Of a stretch of DNA of 37,527 nucleotides, positions 1 to 7,396 are shown in pieces. The notes beneath the pieces were generated by a model that was not told where the DNA came from, did no database searches, and saw only the letters and a list, made by a program, of their open reading frames with translations. Position numbers and translations under genes: made by a program. Where the stretch lies: the NCBI GenBank assembly GCA_013203785.1, contig JABMPJ010000049.1, forward strand, positions 1-37,527, written 5' to 3'. Position 1 is the stretch's first letter. Each line of letters starts with the position of its first letter. This DNA is from Lentisphaerota bacterium. Lineage in GTDB: Bacteria; Verrucomicrobiota; Kiritimatiellia; UBA8416; JABMPJ01.

Positions 1-2
1 AC

Positions 3-71
3 CTCGACCCCTACAAGCTCAGGACGCTCATTGATGCAAAACAACGCTCAATCTTCAGCAAGCTTCGGTAA
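3..71 (+). CDS. possible C-terminal tail of a gene cut by the window edge
   Basis: The reading frame beginning at base 3 is open from the window edge to a TAA at 69-71. It would encode about 22 residues starting LDPYKL and ending FSKLR. The composition (mixed charged and hydrophobic, few rare residues) is believable for a protein C-terminus. The plus-strand direction matches the sulfotransferase that follows. The fragment is too short to name a family. Frame 1 is also open up to base 225, but it gives a low-complexity Ser/Gly/Ala-rich translation that I do not believe. Confidence is low because 22 codons can be open by chance. Confidence 0.25.
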   Translation, partial: LDPYKLRTLIDAKQRSIFSKLR

Positions 72-135
72 CATCAATTATGGCGCAGCCATGTCTCTCG
101 CGGGACATGCTTCGGTAACCTTTTATTCTGGCGCA
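62..135 (+). repeat. short imperfect direct repeat upstream of the first sulfotransferase
   Basis: The 11-mer GCTTCGGTAAC occurs at 62-72 and again at 109-119. Each copy is followed about 9 bases later by TGGCGCA (81-87 and 129-135). The period is 47-48 bp, and the copies are separated by unrelated sequence. The first copy overlaps the stop codon of the possible partial gene. The function is unknown. It could be a decayed tandem duplication or a pair of protein-binding sites. The rest of 72-262 shows no gene I can support. Confidence 0.4.
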
Positions 136-262
136 ACGCGGGCGGGGGGGGCCTTCGCGGTCAGTCTTCATGTTTACGCTGGACGAAACGGTAGGATTCT
201 CACAAGTTACGACCAGTCAGCGTGAGGCCTCTTGCGGATCGCCTCTGCAAGAGAGAGGGTCT

Positions 263-1096
263 ATGAGTGTAAGGACAGCCGTAAAGACGTGGATGCTCAA
301 TCGATGTGAAGTCGATCTCCGCGAAAACTTTCAGATGTCGACCATGGGCCGTTACGCCGAAAACGACGTGTTTATCGTCGGTTACCCCAAATCTGGCAAT
401 ACATGGGTGCAGTACCTGCTCTCAGCAGCGAAGTACGGGGTGGATCCGTCGCGGGTCAAAGACTCGCTCGTGCAGAGGCTCGTTCCAGACATCTATTATC
501 ATGATTACTACATCCGCTGGCAGGATCAGATGGAATTTAAGTCGCACGAGCCGCCAAGTGCCGGCTATAGAAACGTCATTTACCTCCTGCGTGATGGACG
601 CGACGTCATGGCGTCCTATATCAGATTTCTATCAAAATTGCATGGCGATGCATTTGATTTGAACAAGATGTTGCGGACGGGCAAGGCCCCATTTCCGTAC
701 CAGTGGCCCGAACATGTTGCCGCCTGGTTGGCGAACCCGTATGACGCTCGTATGCTGGTGATACGCTACGAATCGCTTAAAGAGGATTGCGCGCGAGAAC
801 TTGAGTCCATGTGTCGCTTTCTGGGTGTTGATTGTCCGACAGAGGAATGTCAGCTTATCGCCGAGAGAGCCTCATTTGACAGGATGAAGGCGAGGGAGTT
901 GCGTAACGGATGGGCAAACCAGGAGTGGCCGGCCAACGAAACCTTTTGCGGTAAGGGAGAGGTGGGGGGGTTCCGCCAGTCATTTGAAGAACACGACCTT
1001 GACGGCTTTATGGAGAGGGCGGGCCCCGTCCTCAGGCAGTGTGGGTACCTTGATGTGTCGATGACTGCGGTCGACCGGGCAGGAGGGTGCCCTTAA
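263..1096 (+). CDS. sulfotransferase (PAPS-dependent, Sulfotransfer_1 type)
   Basis: This 277-residue enzyme most likely transfers sulfate from PAPS to a hydroxyl or amine of a sugar or lipid. The 5'-phosphosulfate-binding loop YPKSGNTW is at residues 41-48, after the strand VFIVG. FKSHEPP at about 92-98 resembles the family's K-[ST]-H motif. The 3'-phosphate-binding segment YLLRDGRDVMASY is at 107-119. The C-terminus has the usual late G-x-x-G-F region (FCGKGEVGGF). The length fits small bacterial and animal-type sulfotransferases. I chose the ATG at 263 because the purine-rich GAGAGAGG lies just upstream and the family fold begins right after it. An in-frame start at 170 would add about 31 unconvincing residues. 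It is first in a packed plus-strand unit and is followed, with TAATG overlap, by an export permease. The acceptor cannot be read from sequence. Confidence 0.88.
   Translation: MSVRTAVKTWMLNRCEVDLRENFQMSTMGRYAENDVFIVGYPKSGNTWVQYLLSAAKYGVDPSRVKDSLVQRLVPDIYYHDYYIRWQDQMEFKSHEPPSAGYRNVIYLLRDGRDVMASYIRFLSKLHGDAFDLNKMLRTGKAPFPYQWPEHVAAWLANPYDARMLVIRYESLKEDCARELESMCRFLGVDCPTEECQLIAERASFDRMKARELRNGWANQEWPANETFCGKGEVGGFRQSFEEHDLDGFMERAGPVLRQCGYLDVSMTAVDRAGGCP
1081..1086 (+). promoter_or_regulatory. Shine-Dalgarno AGGAGG that fixes the ABC permease start
   Basis: A perfect AGGAGG ends 9 bases before the ATG at 1096. It is immediately adjacent (zero spacing) to the alternative in-frame GTG at 1087. The spacing makes ATG 1096 the likely start. 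It overlaps the sulfotransferase stop TAA (1094-1096) by one base. Confidence 0.75.
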
Positions 1097-1911
1097 TGCA
1101 TGTTCAGTGCTCCGGTGAAACAGTCTGGTCCGCGATCTTGAGACAGCGTCAGCTTCTCCGGCAGCTTGTGCGGCACAATGTGCTGGAACGATACCGGGGC
1201 GCTCTGCTGGGGTTGTTATGGTCTCTCCTCACCCCCCTGGCCATGCTGGCGGTCTACAGTTTTGTCTTCGGGTTTGTCCTCAAAGTGGAGTGGAAGGAGT
1301 CTCCCCCGGGGGTGGGGTCCTTCGCGCTAACCCTTTTTGCGGGGCTGATCGCATACAACTTTTTTTCGGAGGTGGTCAACCAATCGACCACCGTGATCAT
1401 CAGAAACCCAAACTATGTAAAGAAGGTGCTGTTTCCTCTCGAGATACTCCCTGTAGCCAAGCTCGGTGAAGGTCTCTATCACACGGCCGCCAGTTTCCTG
1501 ATCCTGTTGGTTGGCGAACTCGTGCTCCTACACCGCATTCCCATGACGGCGCTGTGTCTTCCCGTTGTGCTGTTGCCGCTCATCCTATTTACAGCCGGTA
1601 TGGCATGGTTTCTGGCCGCGTTGGGTGTGTTTGTTCGGGATGCTCCATACGTCGTTGGAATCGCCACGAACGTCCTATTTTTTGCCACCCCCATCCTCTA
1701 TCCCGCGTCATCTCTCCCCCCCTCGTTCCGGTGGCTGGTCTATATGAACCCTCTCGCCGGATCGGTGCATCACTGCCGTCAACTCCTGATCTGGGGCGAG
1801 TGGCCGAACGTGGCCTGGTTCTGTTATACGTTGATAGTGGCGATCGTCACGTTCTACCTGGGGTTTATCTTCTTCAGCAAGACGCAGAGGTCTTTCGCGG
1901 ATGTCCTGTAG
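1096..1911 (+). CDS. ABC-2 type polysaccharide/polyol-phosphate export permease (Wzm/TagG-like)
   Basis: This 271-residue integral membrane subunit belongs to an ABC exporter for lipid-linked polysaccharide. The N-terminal amphipathic stretch LRQLVRHNVLERYRGALLG runs into TM1 (LLWSLLTPLAMLAVYSFVFG), the signature layout of O-antigen and teichoic-acid permeases. About six hydrophobic segments follow, including a late ILYPASSLPPSFRWLVYMNPLAG stretch that resembles the conserved loop of this family. The family works as a dimer with a separate ATPase (Wzt/TagH), but none is encoded next to this gene or anywhere else in the window. It is translationally coupled to the sulfotransferase upstream (TAATG) and overlaps the next gene by 11 bases. 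The family call is strong, and the substrate is inferred from context. Confidence 0.9.
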   Translation: MHVQCSGETVWSAILRQRQLLRQLVRHNVLERYRGALLGLLWSLLTPLAMLAVYSFVFGFVLKVEWKESPPGVGSFALTLFAGLIAYNFFSEVVNQSTTVIIRNPNYVKKVLFPLEILPVAKLGEGLYHTAASFLILLVGELVLLHRIPMTALCLPVVLLPLILFTAGMAWFLAALGVFVRDAPYVVGIATNVLFFATPILYPASSLPPSFRWLVYMNPLAGSVHHCRQLLIWGEWPNVAWFCYTLIVAIVTFYLGFIFFSKTQRSFADVL

Positions 1912-3241
1912 TCGCACCAGGCTGTTCATTAGACTGGGAAAGGTGTTGGCCGTCGCGCTTGTGCTCGTGCTGGCTACGGGCATTGCCGCCCGGACACGGT
2001 ACGGCGCACATCCGGATGAACGGGTCCATGTGGGCGGATTTAACTATTTCGAGCAACACTGGTGGCCGCCCGACTATGGATCTGACGAGGTCGTCTACAG
2101 CGGCTACGGTTGGAGCCGGGTCTATACCGGTGAGCTGGTCTATCTCATCTATGGCAAACTGGGGCACATCATCCAGTGGCTGGGGCACTCGGAAGAGCAA
2201 AGCTATCTTGCCTATCGCATGATCAATGTGGTGTTGCTCGGCCTGACGCTCACGGCCCTGTTCACGGCGCGCCCCGGAGTGATAAAGCCGAGCGTGGTGG
2301 GCCTCACACTTCTGTGTGTGCCTCAAGTGCTTTATGTGTACACGTATGCCAATTCCGATGCGTGGGGCATCACGCTGAGCCTGCTGCTTTTCATAATGGC
2401 TGCGAACATGATGGACCAACCACTCGCGGTTTCTTTCTCCTGGCGGCGAGCGGTTCTGTTCGGGGCGATCGCGGGGTTGCTGATGGCGTCGAAGACCCCC
2501 TATATTCTCGCATTGGTCCTGCCCCTGCTGTTACTTGGCAGCCGTGGGGTTCAGGATTGGCGGGCCGGCAGCGCGGAGAGTCAGTGGTCCTCGTTTGGCA
2601 AGAGAGTGCTGGTGTCGGCCCTTCTGGCGCTCACCATTGCGGCCCCCCTGCGGATCATCTATCCACTGACACAAAGCCGCGCGGGCCATTCCGTCGAAGC
2701 CATGCGGGAGGCGCAAGCGATTGAGGGGTATCGACCCAGCAGTCCTACCTACCCCACCTACCGCATGGCCGCCAAGGGGGTGGCCTATCGCCAGATGCTG
2801 GGGCGACAGCAATGGATGGAGCTGACGGCTGGCAGTTTCTACGGCTGCTTCAGGAACATGAACGTGCGGAGCCCCTTCTGGCTTTATGCCTTGGTGGCTG
2901 CGGGCGCCGGTATAACGGTGGTGTGGAACATGGTTGGTGGATGGCGCTTCTGGAAAAACTATCCCTTGGCGCTTAAATGCGGTTTGGTTGCCTCCCCGTT
3001 CATCCTTGCCGCCAATGTCTGGGGCTCGATGATCCACTCCCTGCACGTCGATTTTCAACCTCAGGGGCGATACCTGTTCGCTTCGCTTGTTCCCGTTACG
3101 TTCCTGTTGGCGGGGGACATGCATTTTATTGCCTCGAAAAGCCCTGTGTGGCGGTTTCGCCTCTTTCTGTTCATCGTCATGTTTGCGCTGGCCGTTTATG
3201 ATCTCCTGTTACTGGTGCTTCTCAATCCAGCGCTGCGGTAG
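1901..3241 (+). CDS. polytopic GT-C-like membrane protein (DUF2142-like)
   Basis: This is a 446-residue membrane protein with an N-terminal TM (about residues 10-30) and then a periplasmic loop with HPDERVHVG at about 37-45. An acidic D-E pair just after TM1 is the hallmark of GT-C glycosyltransferases and of the DUF2142 family. About nine more hydrophobic segments follow. Proteins of this kind use polyprenyl-phosphate sugars on the outer face of the inner membrane, or act in polymer assembly. The exact reaction cannot be read here. The start ATG overlaps the permease stop by 11 bases. It has a weak Shine-Dalgarno (GCAGAGG) about 10 bases upstream, so translation is probably coupled. It is followed after 31 bases by a second sulfotransferase. 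The family name is tentative, and the membrane GT-C character is fairly sure. Confidence 0.7.
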   Translation: MSCSRTRLFIRLGKVLAVALVLVLATGIAARTRYGAHPDERVHVGGFNYFEQHWWPPDYGSDEVVYSGYGWSRVYTGELVYLIYGKLGHIIQWLGHSEEQSYLAYRMINVVLLGLTLTALFTARPGVIKPSVVGLTLLCVPQVLYVYTYANSDAWGITLSLLLFIMAANMMDQPLAVSFSWRRAVLFGAIAGLLMASKTPYILALVLPLLLLGSRGVQDWRAGSAESQWSSFGKRVLVSALLALTIAAPLRIIYPLTQSRAGHSVEAMREAQAIEGYRPSSPTYPTYRMAAKGVAYRQMLGRQQWMELTAGSFYGCFRNMNVRSPFWLYALVAAGAGITVVWNMVGGWRFWKNYPLALKCGLVASPFILAANVWGSMIHSLHVDFQPQGRYLFASLVPVTFLLAGDMHFIASKSPVWRFRLFLFIVMFALAVYDLLLLVLLNPALR

Positions 3242-3272
3242 GCACACGGCTCAACCTGGTCAGGCTTTCGCT

Positions 3273-4103
3273 ATGGGGAAATCCGACAAATCGAAGGCGC
3301 CCCCCCCTTTAATATTTCTACATATTCCGAAGACTGCGGGGACTACGTTGCGCACCGTGCTGAAACGCCAGTATACGCGCGGGCGCCGGTGTGAGATTTA
3401 CACGGAGGAGGCATTCGACGCGTTTCGGGGGTTATCCGTCGAGGCCCGCGACCAGATCGGACTGCTCGCCGGGCATCGCACGTACGGCCTGCATACTCTC
3501 TTCACGGCGGCCTGCCGCTACGTGACGGTTCTGCGGGACCCGGTGGCCCGGATAGTCTCGCACTACGAGTTCGTGAAGCAGAACCGGGATCATTACCTGC
3601 ATGACGAGGTGGTGCGGAAGCAGATGGATCTTTCCGCCTATGTCACGAGTGGGATTTCAGTTGAGACGGACAACTGCCAAGCCCGCATCGTCGCGGGCGG
3701 AGACGCGCCGCCTTTCGGTCAGTGCGGTCGGGAGATGCTCGATCGCGCCGTGCAGAACATAGACCGGCATTTTGCCGGGGTGGGGCTAACGGAAAAATTC
3801 GATGAATCCCTCTGTCTTTTTCAACAGGCACTGGGGTGGCGCCTACCGCTCTATATCAGCATGAATGTCGCCCGCCGCAGGCCACGGGCTGCGGGCCTCC
3901 CACCCGAAACGCGCGCGCTGATCGAATCCTGCAATGCATGGGATCTGGCGCTCTATGCCCATGCCCTCCTTCAGCTCGAAGCAAACATCCAGGCCATGGG
4001 CGGTGCCTTTGAGCGCAGACTCGATCGCTTCAGAAAGGTGAACCGGTTTTACGGGCGTCTGTGGGGCCCGGTCGTCTGCATAAGGAGCCGCTGTGGTCTT
4101 TAG
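3273..4103 (+). CDS. sulfotransferase, Sulfotransfer_2 (carbohydrate 2-O type)
   Basis: This 276-residue protein resembles the heparan/chondroitin-type carbohydrate sulfotransferases. The PAPS loop HIPKTAGTTL is at 17-26, GHRTYG is at about 67-72, and the 3'-phosphate motif RDPVARIVSHY is at 88-98. All of these are typical of the Sulfotransfer_2 group and differ from the YPKSGNTW type encoded at 263-1096. No signal peptide is visible, so it probably acts in the cytoplasm on a lipid-linked intermediate or sugar nucleotide. I chose the ATG at 3273 because the family homology begins within 15 residues. The longer frame back to 3087 would overlap the previous gene by more than 150 bases. Its 3' end overlaps the MBOAT gene by 11 bases, so the two are likely co-translated. 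Confidence 0.86.
   Translation: MGKSDKSKAPPPLIFLHIPKTAGTTLRTVLKRQYTRGRRCEIYTEEAFDAFRGLSVEARDQIGLLAGHRTYGLHTLFTAACRYVTVLRDPVARIVSHYEFVKQNRDHYLHDEVVRKQMDLSAYVTSGISVETDNCQARIVAGGDAPPFGQCGREMLDRAVQNIDRHFAGVGLTEKFDESLCLFQQALGWRLPLYISMNVARRRPRAAGLPPETRALIESCNAWDLALYAHALLQLEANIQAMGGAFERRLDRFRKVNRFYGRLWGPVVCIRSRCGL
4082..4087 (+). promoter_or_regulatory. Shine-Dalgarno AAGGAG for the GTG start of the MBOAT gene
   Basis: AAGGAG sits 5 bases upstream of the GTG at 4093, inside the end of the sulfotransferase gene. The strong site supports GTG as the true start of the acyltransferase even though no ATG is nearby. Confidence 0.7.
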
Positions 4104-5544
4104 TTCGCCCCTGTTCCTCTTCTTGTTTCTCCCCGTTGTGCTGCTGGTGTATGTCGGCCTGGTAAACCGTCGCGCCCAGAACCTGTGGCTCCTTGTGGCG
4201 AGCCTCCTATTCTACGCGTGGGGCGAACAAGGCTTCGTCCTCGTGATGTTGGCGTCGATTGTCTTCAACTACGCCATGGGCCTGCTGGTTGCCGGTACGC
4301 GCCAGCGCCCTTGGGTCTGCCGGTGCGGGCTGATACTAGCCGTGGCGGGAAACCTGGGGATGCTGGGTTTCTACAAGTATGCCGGCTTCCTGGTGGACAA
4401 TACCAATGCGCTGCTGGCCGGTGCGGGCCTCACCCTCGTTCCCTCCCTATCGGTTCACCTGCCGATCGGCATCTCGTTTTTCACATTCCAGGCCCTGTCG
4501 TATGTCATCGATGTCTACCGGCAAGAGGTCGTGGCGCGCCGGAATCCGCTGGACGTGGGGCTCTATATCTCGATGTTCCCGCAGCTTATCGCCGGCCCCA
4601 TTGTGCGTTACCGGGATGTGGCCGCGGAGATCGAGCGTCGCCTCTATTCGCTGGACGGATTTGTCTCTGGTATCCGTATGTTCACCGTGGGCCTGGGCAA
4701 GAAGATGATCCTGGCCAACACCTTTTCGCGGGTGGCGGACGGCGTGTTCGCCATGCCGACGGGCGAGGTGCCCGCGGCCGCGGCGTGGACGGGGCTGGTG
4801 GCGTATACCTTGCAGATCTACTTTGACTTCGCGGGCTACTCCGACATGGCCATCGGACTGGGCCGGATGCTTGGGTTCCATTTTCCGATCAACTTCAACT
4901 ATCCCTATATATCGAGGTCAATTCGCGATTTCTGGCAGCGCTGGCACATTTCGCTTTCGAGCTGGCTGCGTGATTATCTCTATATCCCGCTGGGAGGCAG
5001 CCGTCGGTCCAGGGTGCGAACCTATCTCAATTTGGTCGTGGTGTTTCTCTTGTGCGGTCTCTGGCATGGAGCGAGTTGGAATTTCGCGGTCTGGGGTCTG
5101 TTCCACGGCGGGTTCCTGGTCCTTGAGCGCGCGATGCGCCCCCCCCGGCCAGTCCACCTGCCGGGGGCGATTCGGCACATGTATGTCCTGCTGGTCGTCA
5201 TGGTGGGCTGGGTATTCTTCCGCACGGAGACGCTCGCGGACGCGCTGCGGTTTTTGACCGGCATGGTCGGCGCACACGGCTGGTCCTCTGCGGCATACCC
5301 GGCCCGGTTGTGGTGGGACACACCCACACTGATTTGCCTGGCCGTGGCCATCCCTGCGTGCACGCCACTGTTTGTCAGGCTGCGATTCCAGAGTCAAACC
5401 ATGCGGGCCGGCCACTGGGCGGAACGACTGGTGCCGTTGGCGCGTCGCATCGCCGAGTGTGGCGGCTTGCTCGTGATCTGGGGCCTGAGCGCTATGCTTC
5501 TCGCCAAGGGCACGCACAATCCTTTCATCTATTTTCGATTCTAG
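4093..5544 (+). CDS. MBOAT-family O-acyltransferase (AlgI-like)
   Basis: This is a 483-residue membrane-bound O-acyltransferase with about 10-12 TM segments, the usual size for AlgI. It moves acetyl (or another acyl) groups across the inner membrane for transfer to an exported polysaccharide. Family landmarks are QLIAGPIVRYRDV at about 164-176, the arch YFDFAGYSDMAIGLGRMLG at about 243-261, DFWQRWHISLSSWLRDYLYIPLGG at about 279-302, and LCGLWHGASWNF at about 320-331. The second His motif (H325) corresponds to the essential MBOAT histidine, and H285 and H338 are also present. The gene overlaps the sulfotransferase by 11 bases. An AlgJ-like SGNH protein follows after 11 bases, the classic partner arrangement. 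The acyltransferase call is very secure; the acceptor polymer is unknown. Confidence 0.94.
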   Translation: MVFSSPLFLFLFLPVVLLVYVGLVNRRAQNLWLLVASLLFYAWGEQGFVLVMLASIVFNYAMGLLVAGTRQRPWVCRCGLILAVAGNLGMLGFYKYAGFLVDNTNALLAGAGLTLVPSLSVHLPIGISFFTFQALSYVIDVYRQEVVARRNPLDVGLYISMFPQLIAGPIVRYRDVAAEIERRLYSLDGFVSGIRMFTVGLGKKMILANTFSRVADGVFAMPTGEVPAAAAWTGLVAYTLQIYFDFAGYSDMAIGLGRMLGFHFPINFNYPYISRSIRDFWQRWHISLSSWLRDYLYIPLGGSRRSRVRTYLNLVVVFLLCGLWHGASWNFAVWGLFHGGFLVLERAMRPPRPVHLPGAIRHMYVLLVVMVGWVFFRTETLADALRFLTGMVGAHGWSSAAYPARLWWDTPTLICLAVAIPACTPLFVRLRFQSQTMRAGHWAERLVPLARRIAECGGLLVIWGLSAMLLAKGTHNPFIYFRF

Positions 5545-5555
5545 GCCACGGTGCT

Positions 5556-7106
5556 ATGAGTAAGTTCTACCAGATTTTGATTGTGATTCTGTTTGGCGCC
5601 TTTCTTCTCCTTCCGGGCGTAGCCCTCATCCTCGGCGTTAAACTCGATGCGGATTTCGATGATCGCCGGGATCTGGCGGCCTGCCCGGCCCGGCCCGCCA
5701 CTATCCAGGAGTATGTCGGCTTTCCCGCAGCGTACGACGACTTCTTCTCCGATCACTTCGGGTTCAGAAAGCCCCTCATGTTTGCCTACAATTACCTGCT
5801 GTTCTACGGTCTGGGCGTCTCACCCGAACCATCGGTTGTGGTGGGTAAGGAGGCGTGGCTTTTCTGCGGCGCCGATTCTGAATTACAGTCGTTTTGCAGG
5901 ACGGCCTCCTATTCGGATCTGGATAGAGTCAGGATTCGTACGGCGCTGGCACTCCTGCGGGAGTGGGGCATTAGGCAGGACATCAAGCTGCTGTTTGCGA
6001 TCATCCCCAACAAGAGCACGGTCTACGACGAACGCATGCCGACTGCCTATGGGCGTCGCCATGTCCGCAGCCGGTTGAGTGAGGCGGTTGACATGATAGA
6101 TGAGGCTGGTATCGACGTGCTGGACCTCACATCGGTTCTGGTGGAGGGACGGAAGCTGGGGGAGGTCTATCACCGGGACGACTCGCACTGGAACAGCCGC
6201 GGTGCACTCATCGGCGCACGCGCCGTGCTGGAACGACTGAAGCGTTGGTATCCCGCTATTGAGCTACCGCCTCCACCTACATCGCTGCCGCCCTCACATG
6301 TCATGCGGCCGGGCGATCTGGCTCATCAGCTTGGATTCAAGGGCCGTCTGATCGAGGAGACGCAGGAAGTCGGTCCTGTGGCCCCGCCTGAGTTTCATAC
6401 CGTCGTGCGTGACATGCCACGCACGCTACGCAGCCAGGGGCTGTATGAAGCCGCGCTACCAGAAACACCTTCGGTCGTCATCTACCACGACTCTTTTGGT
6501 GAATCCTCGCTGGTTCCTTACGTGGCCGGACGTGTGCGCAGATTACGCACGTCCTGGGATCATCAAATGGATCTGGCGCGTGACGAACGTGAGGATGTAG
6601 ATGTGGCGGTGGCCTTCTTCGTCGAACGGATGCTGATTGAATCGGAGTACCTGATCTTCGATATAGGACAACTTGAGTGGCGCATGCATCGGCGCCGCTC
6701 AGCGTGCGACTATCCCTCTCAAATAGGCTCCATCACGGAAGATACAGCGTCCCGCTACACAATCGTCCAGTCCGCCGATTCACACACGCCAGCCGGCCTC
6801 TTGATGTATGGCCTCTACGATACGCTGCCCGAGGGGCGCTATGCGGCGACGTTTAGGATGAAGCTGTTGGATCCCGGCGTCGGTCCGGTCGCCCGCCTTG
6901 ATATTGCGGCCACACGAGGGCAGGCGGTCTTGGCTGAAACCAACCTGTCGGTTGATGCGTGGTCCGCTCCAGGCGTGTATGAGGACCTTACACTGCCTTT
7001 CAGTGTGCCCGCCGGGGGACTGGATGGCGTGGAGTGTCGTGTCTACTTCGAGGGCGGCGTAGGCCTCTCAATTGACAGCATCGAGCTTCCCGGCTACCCG
7101 TTATGA
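5556..7106 (+). CDS. AlgJ/AlgX-like SGNH acyltransferase partner of the MBOAT, with C-terminal beta domain
   Basis: This 516-residue protein has one N-terminal signal-anchor (residues about 5-27) and a periplasmic SGNH-like domain. LLFAIIPNKSTVYDERMP is at about 145-162. The AlgJ/AlgX D-x-H-W type motif DDSHWN is at 208-213, and the nucleophile region YHDSFGESS is at 310-318 (Ser313). It probably completes transfer of acyl groups delivered by the MBOAT encoded just upstream. Residues about 400-516 form a separate beta-rich module (LYDTLPEGRYAATFRM, ending GLSIDSIELPGY) that resembles a carbohydrate-binding sandwich. A similar pattern occurs in two GT-C proteins of this window. The start is ATG 5556, where the membrane anchor begins; an upstream in-frame extension would overlap the MBOAT gene. 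It is the last gene of the first unit, followed by a large palindromic repeat. Confidence 0.85.
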   Translation: MSKFYQILIVILFGAFLLLPGVALILGVKLDADFDDRRDLAACPARPATIQEYVGFPAAYDDFFSDHFGFRKPLMFAYNYLLFYGLGVSPEPSVVVGKEAWLFCGADSELQSFCRTASYSDLDRVRIRTALALLREWGIRQDIKLLFAIIPNKSTVYDERMPTAYGRRHVRSRLSEAVDMIDEAGIDVLDLTSVLVEGRKLGEVYHRDDSHWNSRGALIGARAVLERLKRWYPAIELPPPPTSLPPSHVMRPGDLAHQLGFKGRLIEETQEVGPVAPPEFHTVVRDMPRTLRSQGLYEAALPETPSVVIYHDSFGESSLVPYVAGRVRRLRTSWDHQMDLARDEREDVDVAVAFFVERMLIESEYLIFDIGQLEWRMHRRRSACDYPSQIGSITEDTASRYTIVQSADSHTPAGLLMYGLYDTLPEGRYAATFRMKLLDPGVGPVARLDIAATRGQAVLAETNLSVDAWSAPGVYEDLTLPFSVPAGGLDGVECRVYFEGGVGLSIDSIELPGYPL

Positions 7107-7158
7107 GTCACGCCGGGCTCTCTCTTATCTACTGATCTCTTGAGGTGGACGGCTCCCT

Positions 7159-7309
7159 GGGCGCATCTGCGATTCGTTGCAGAGGTCCCAGTCGTAATCG
7201 TAATCCTGCTCGTAATCGTAATCCGAGCACGATTACGAGTAGGATTACGATTATGACGACTGGCGAATCCTTTGGATTCACTGCCCTGCACCAAATCGCA
7301 GATGCGCCC
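7159..7309. repeat. 151-bp palindromic repeat element with GTAATC subrepeats (MITE/REP-like)
   Basis: The outer arms 7159-7174 and 7294-7309 are perfect 16-bp inverted repeats (GGGCGCATCTGCGATT and its complement). An inner palindrome pairs 7188-7218 with 7230-7263. It has one mismatch and a 3-base insertion, and it is centred on a short loop near 7219-7229. The left inner arm contains TCGTAATCGTAATCC twice, at 7192-7206 and 7210-7224. The element fills most of the 290-bp gap between the AlgJ-like gene and the next GT2 gene. It encodes nothing. A transcript across it would fold into a very long hairpin, so it may also end the upstream operon. Its left 69 bases recur at 37459-37527. Confidence 0.85.
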
Positions 7310-7384
7310 CTGCTCCCTTAACGACGGGCTTTCTCATCGACACTCATGTTGTGCCGTTGTTAGTGTTTCGTGACACACAGGGGC

Positions 7385-7391
7385 AAGGTGG
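7385..7391 (+). promoter_or_regulatory. Shine-Dalgarno-like AAGGTGG choosing the GT2 start
   Basis: AAGGTGG ends 5 bases before the ATG at 7397. This favours that ATG over an in-frame GTG at 7370, which has no such site and would add nine residues outside the conserved fold. I see no clear promoter in 7310-7384. The stretch is a short AT-poor leader after the palindromic element. Confidence 0.55.
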
Positions 7392-7396
7392 CAAAG

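Noticed and set aside
1554..2419. Several 180-220 residue frames on both strands
   Set aside because: They overlap the permease/GT-C junction, which has clear membrane topology. These frames show Ser/Arg/Pro-rich or His/Gln-rich shadows.
7188..7263. CRISPR-like array of TCGTAATC repeats
   Set aside because: Repeats are 15 bp with only 3-base gaps and are part of a palindrome. There are no spacers and no cas genes.
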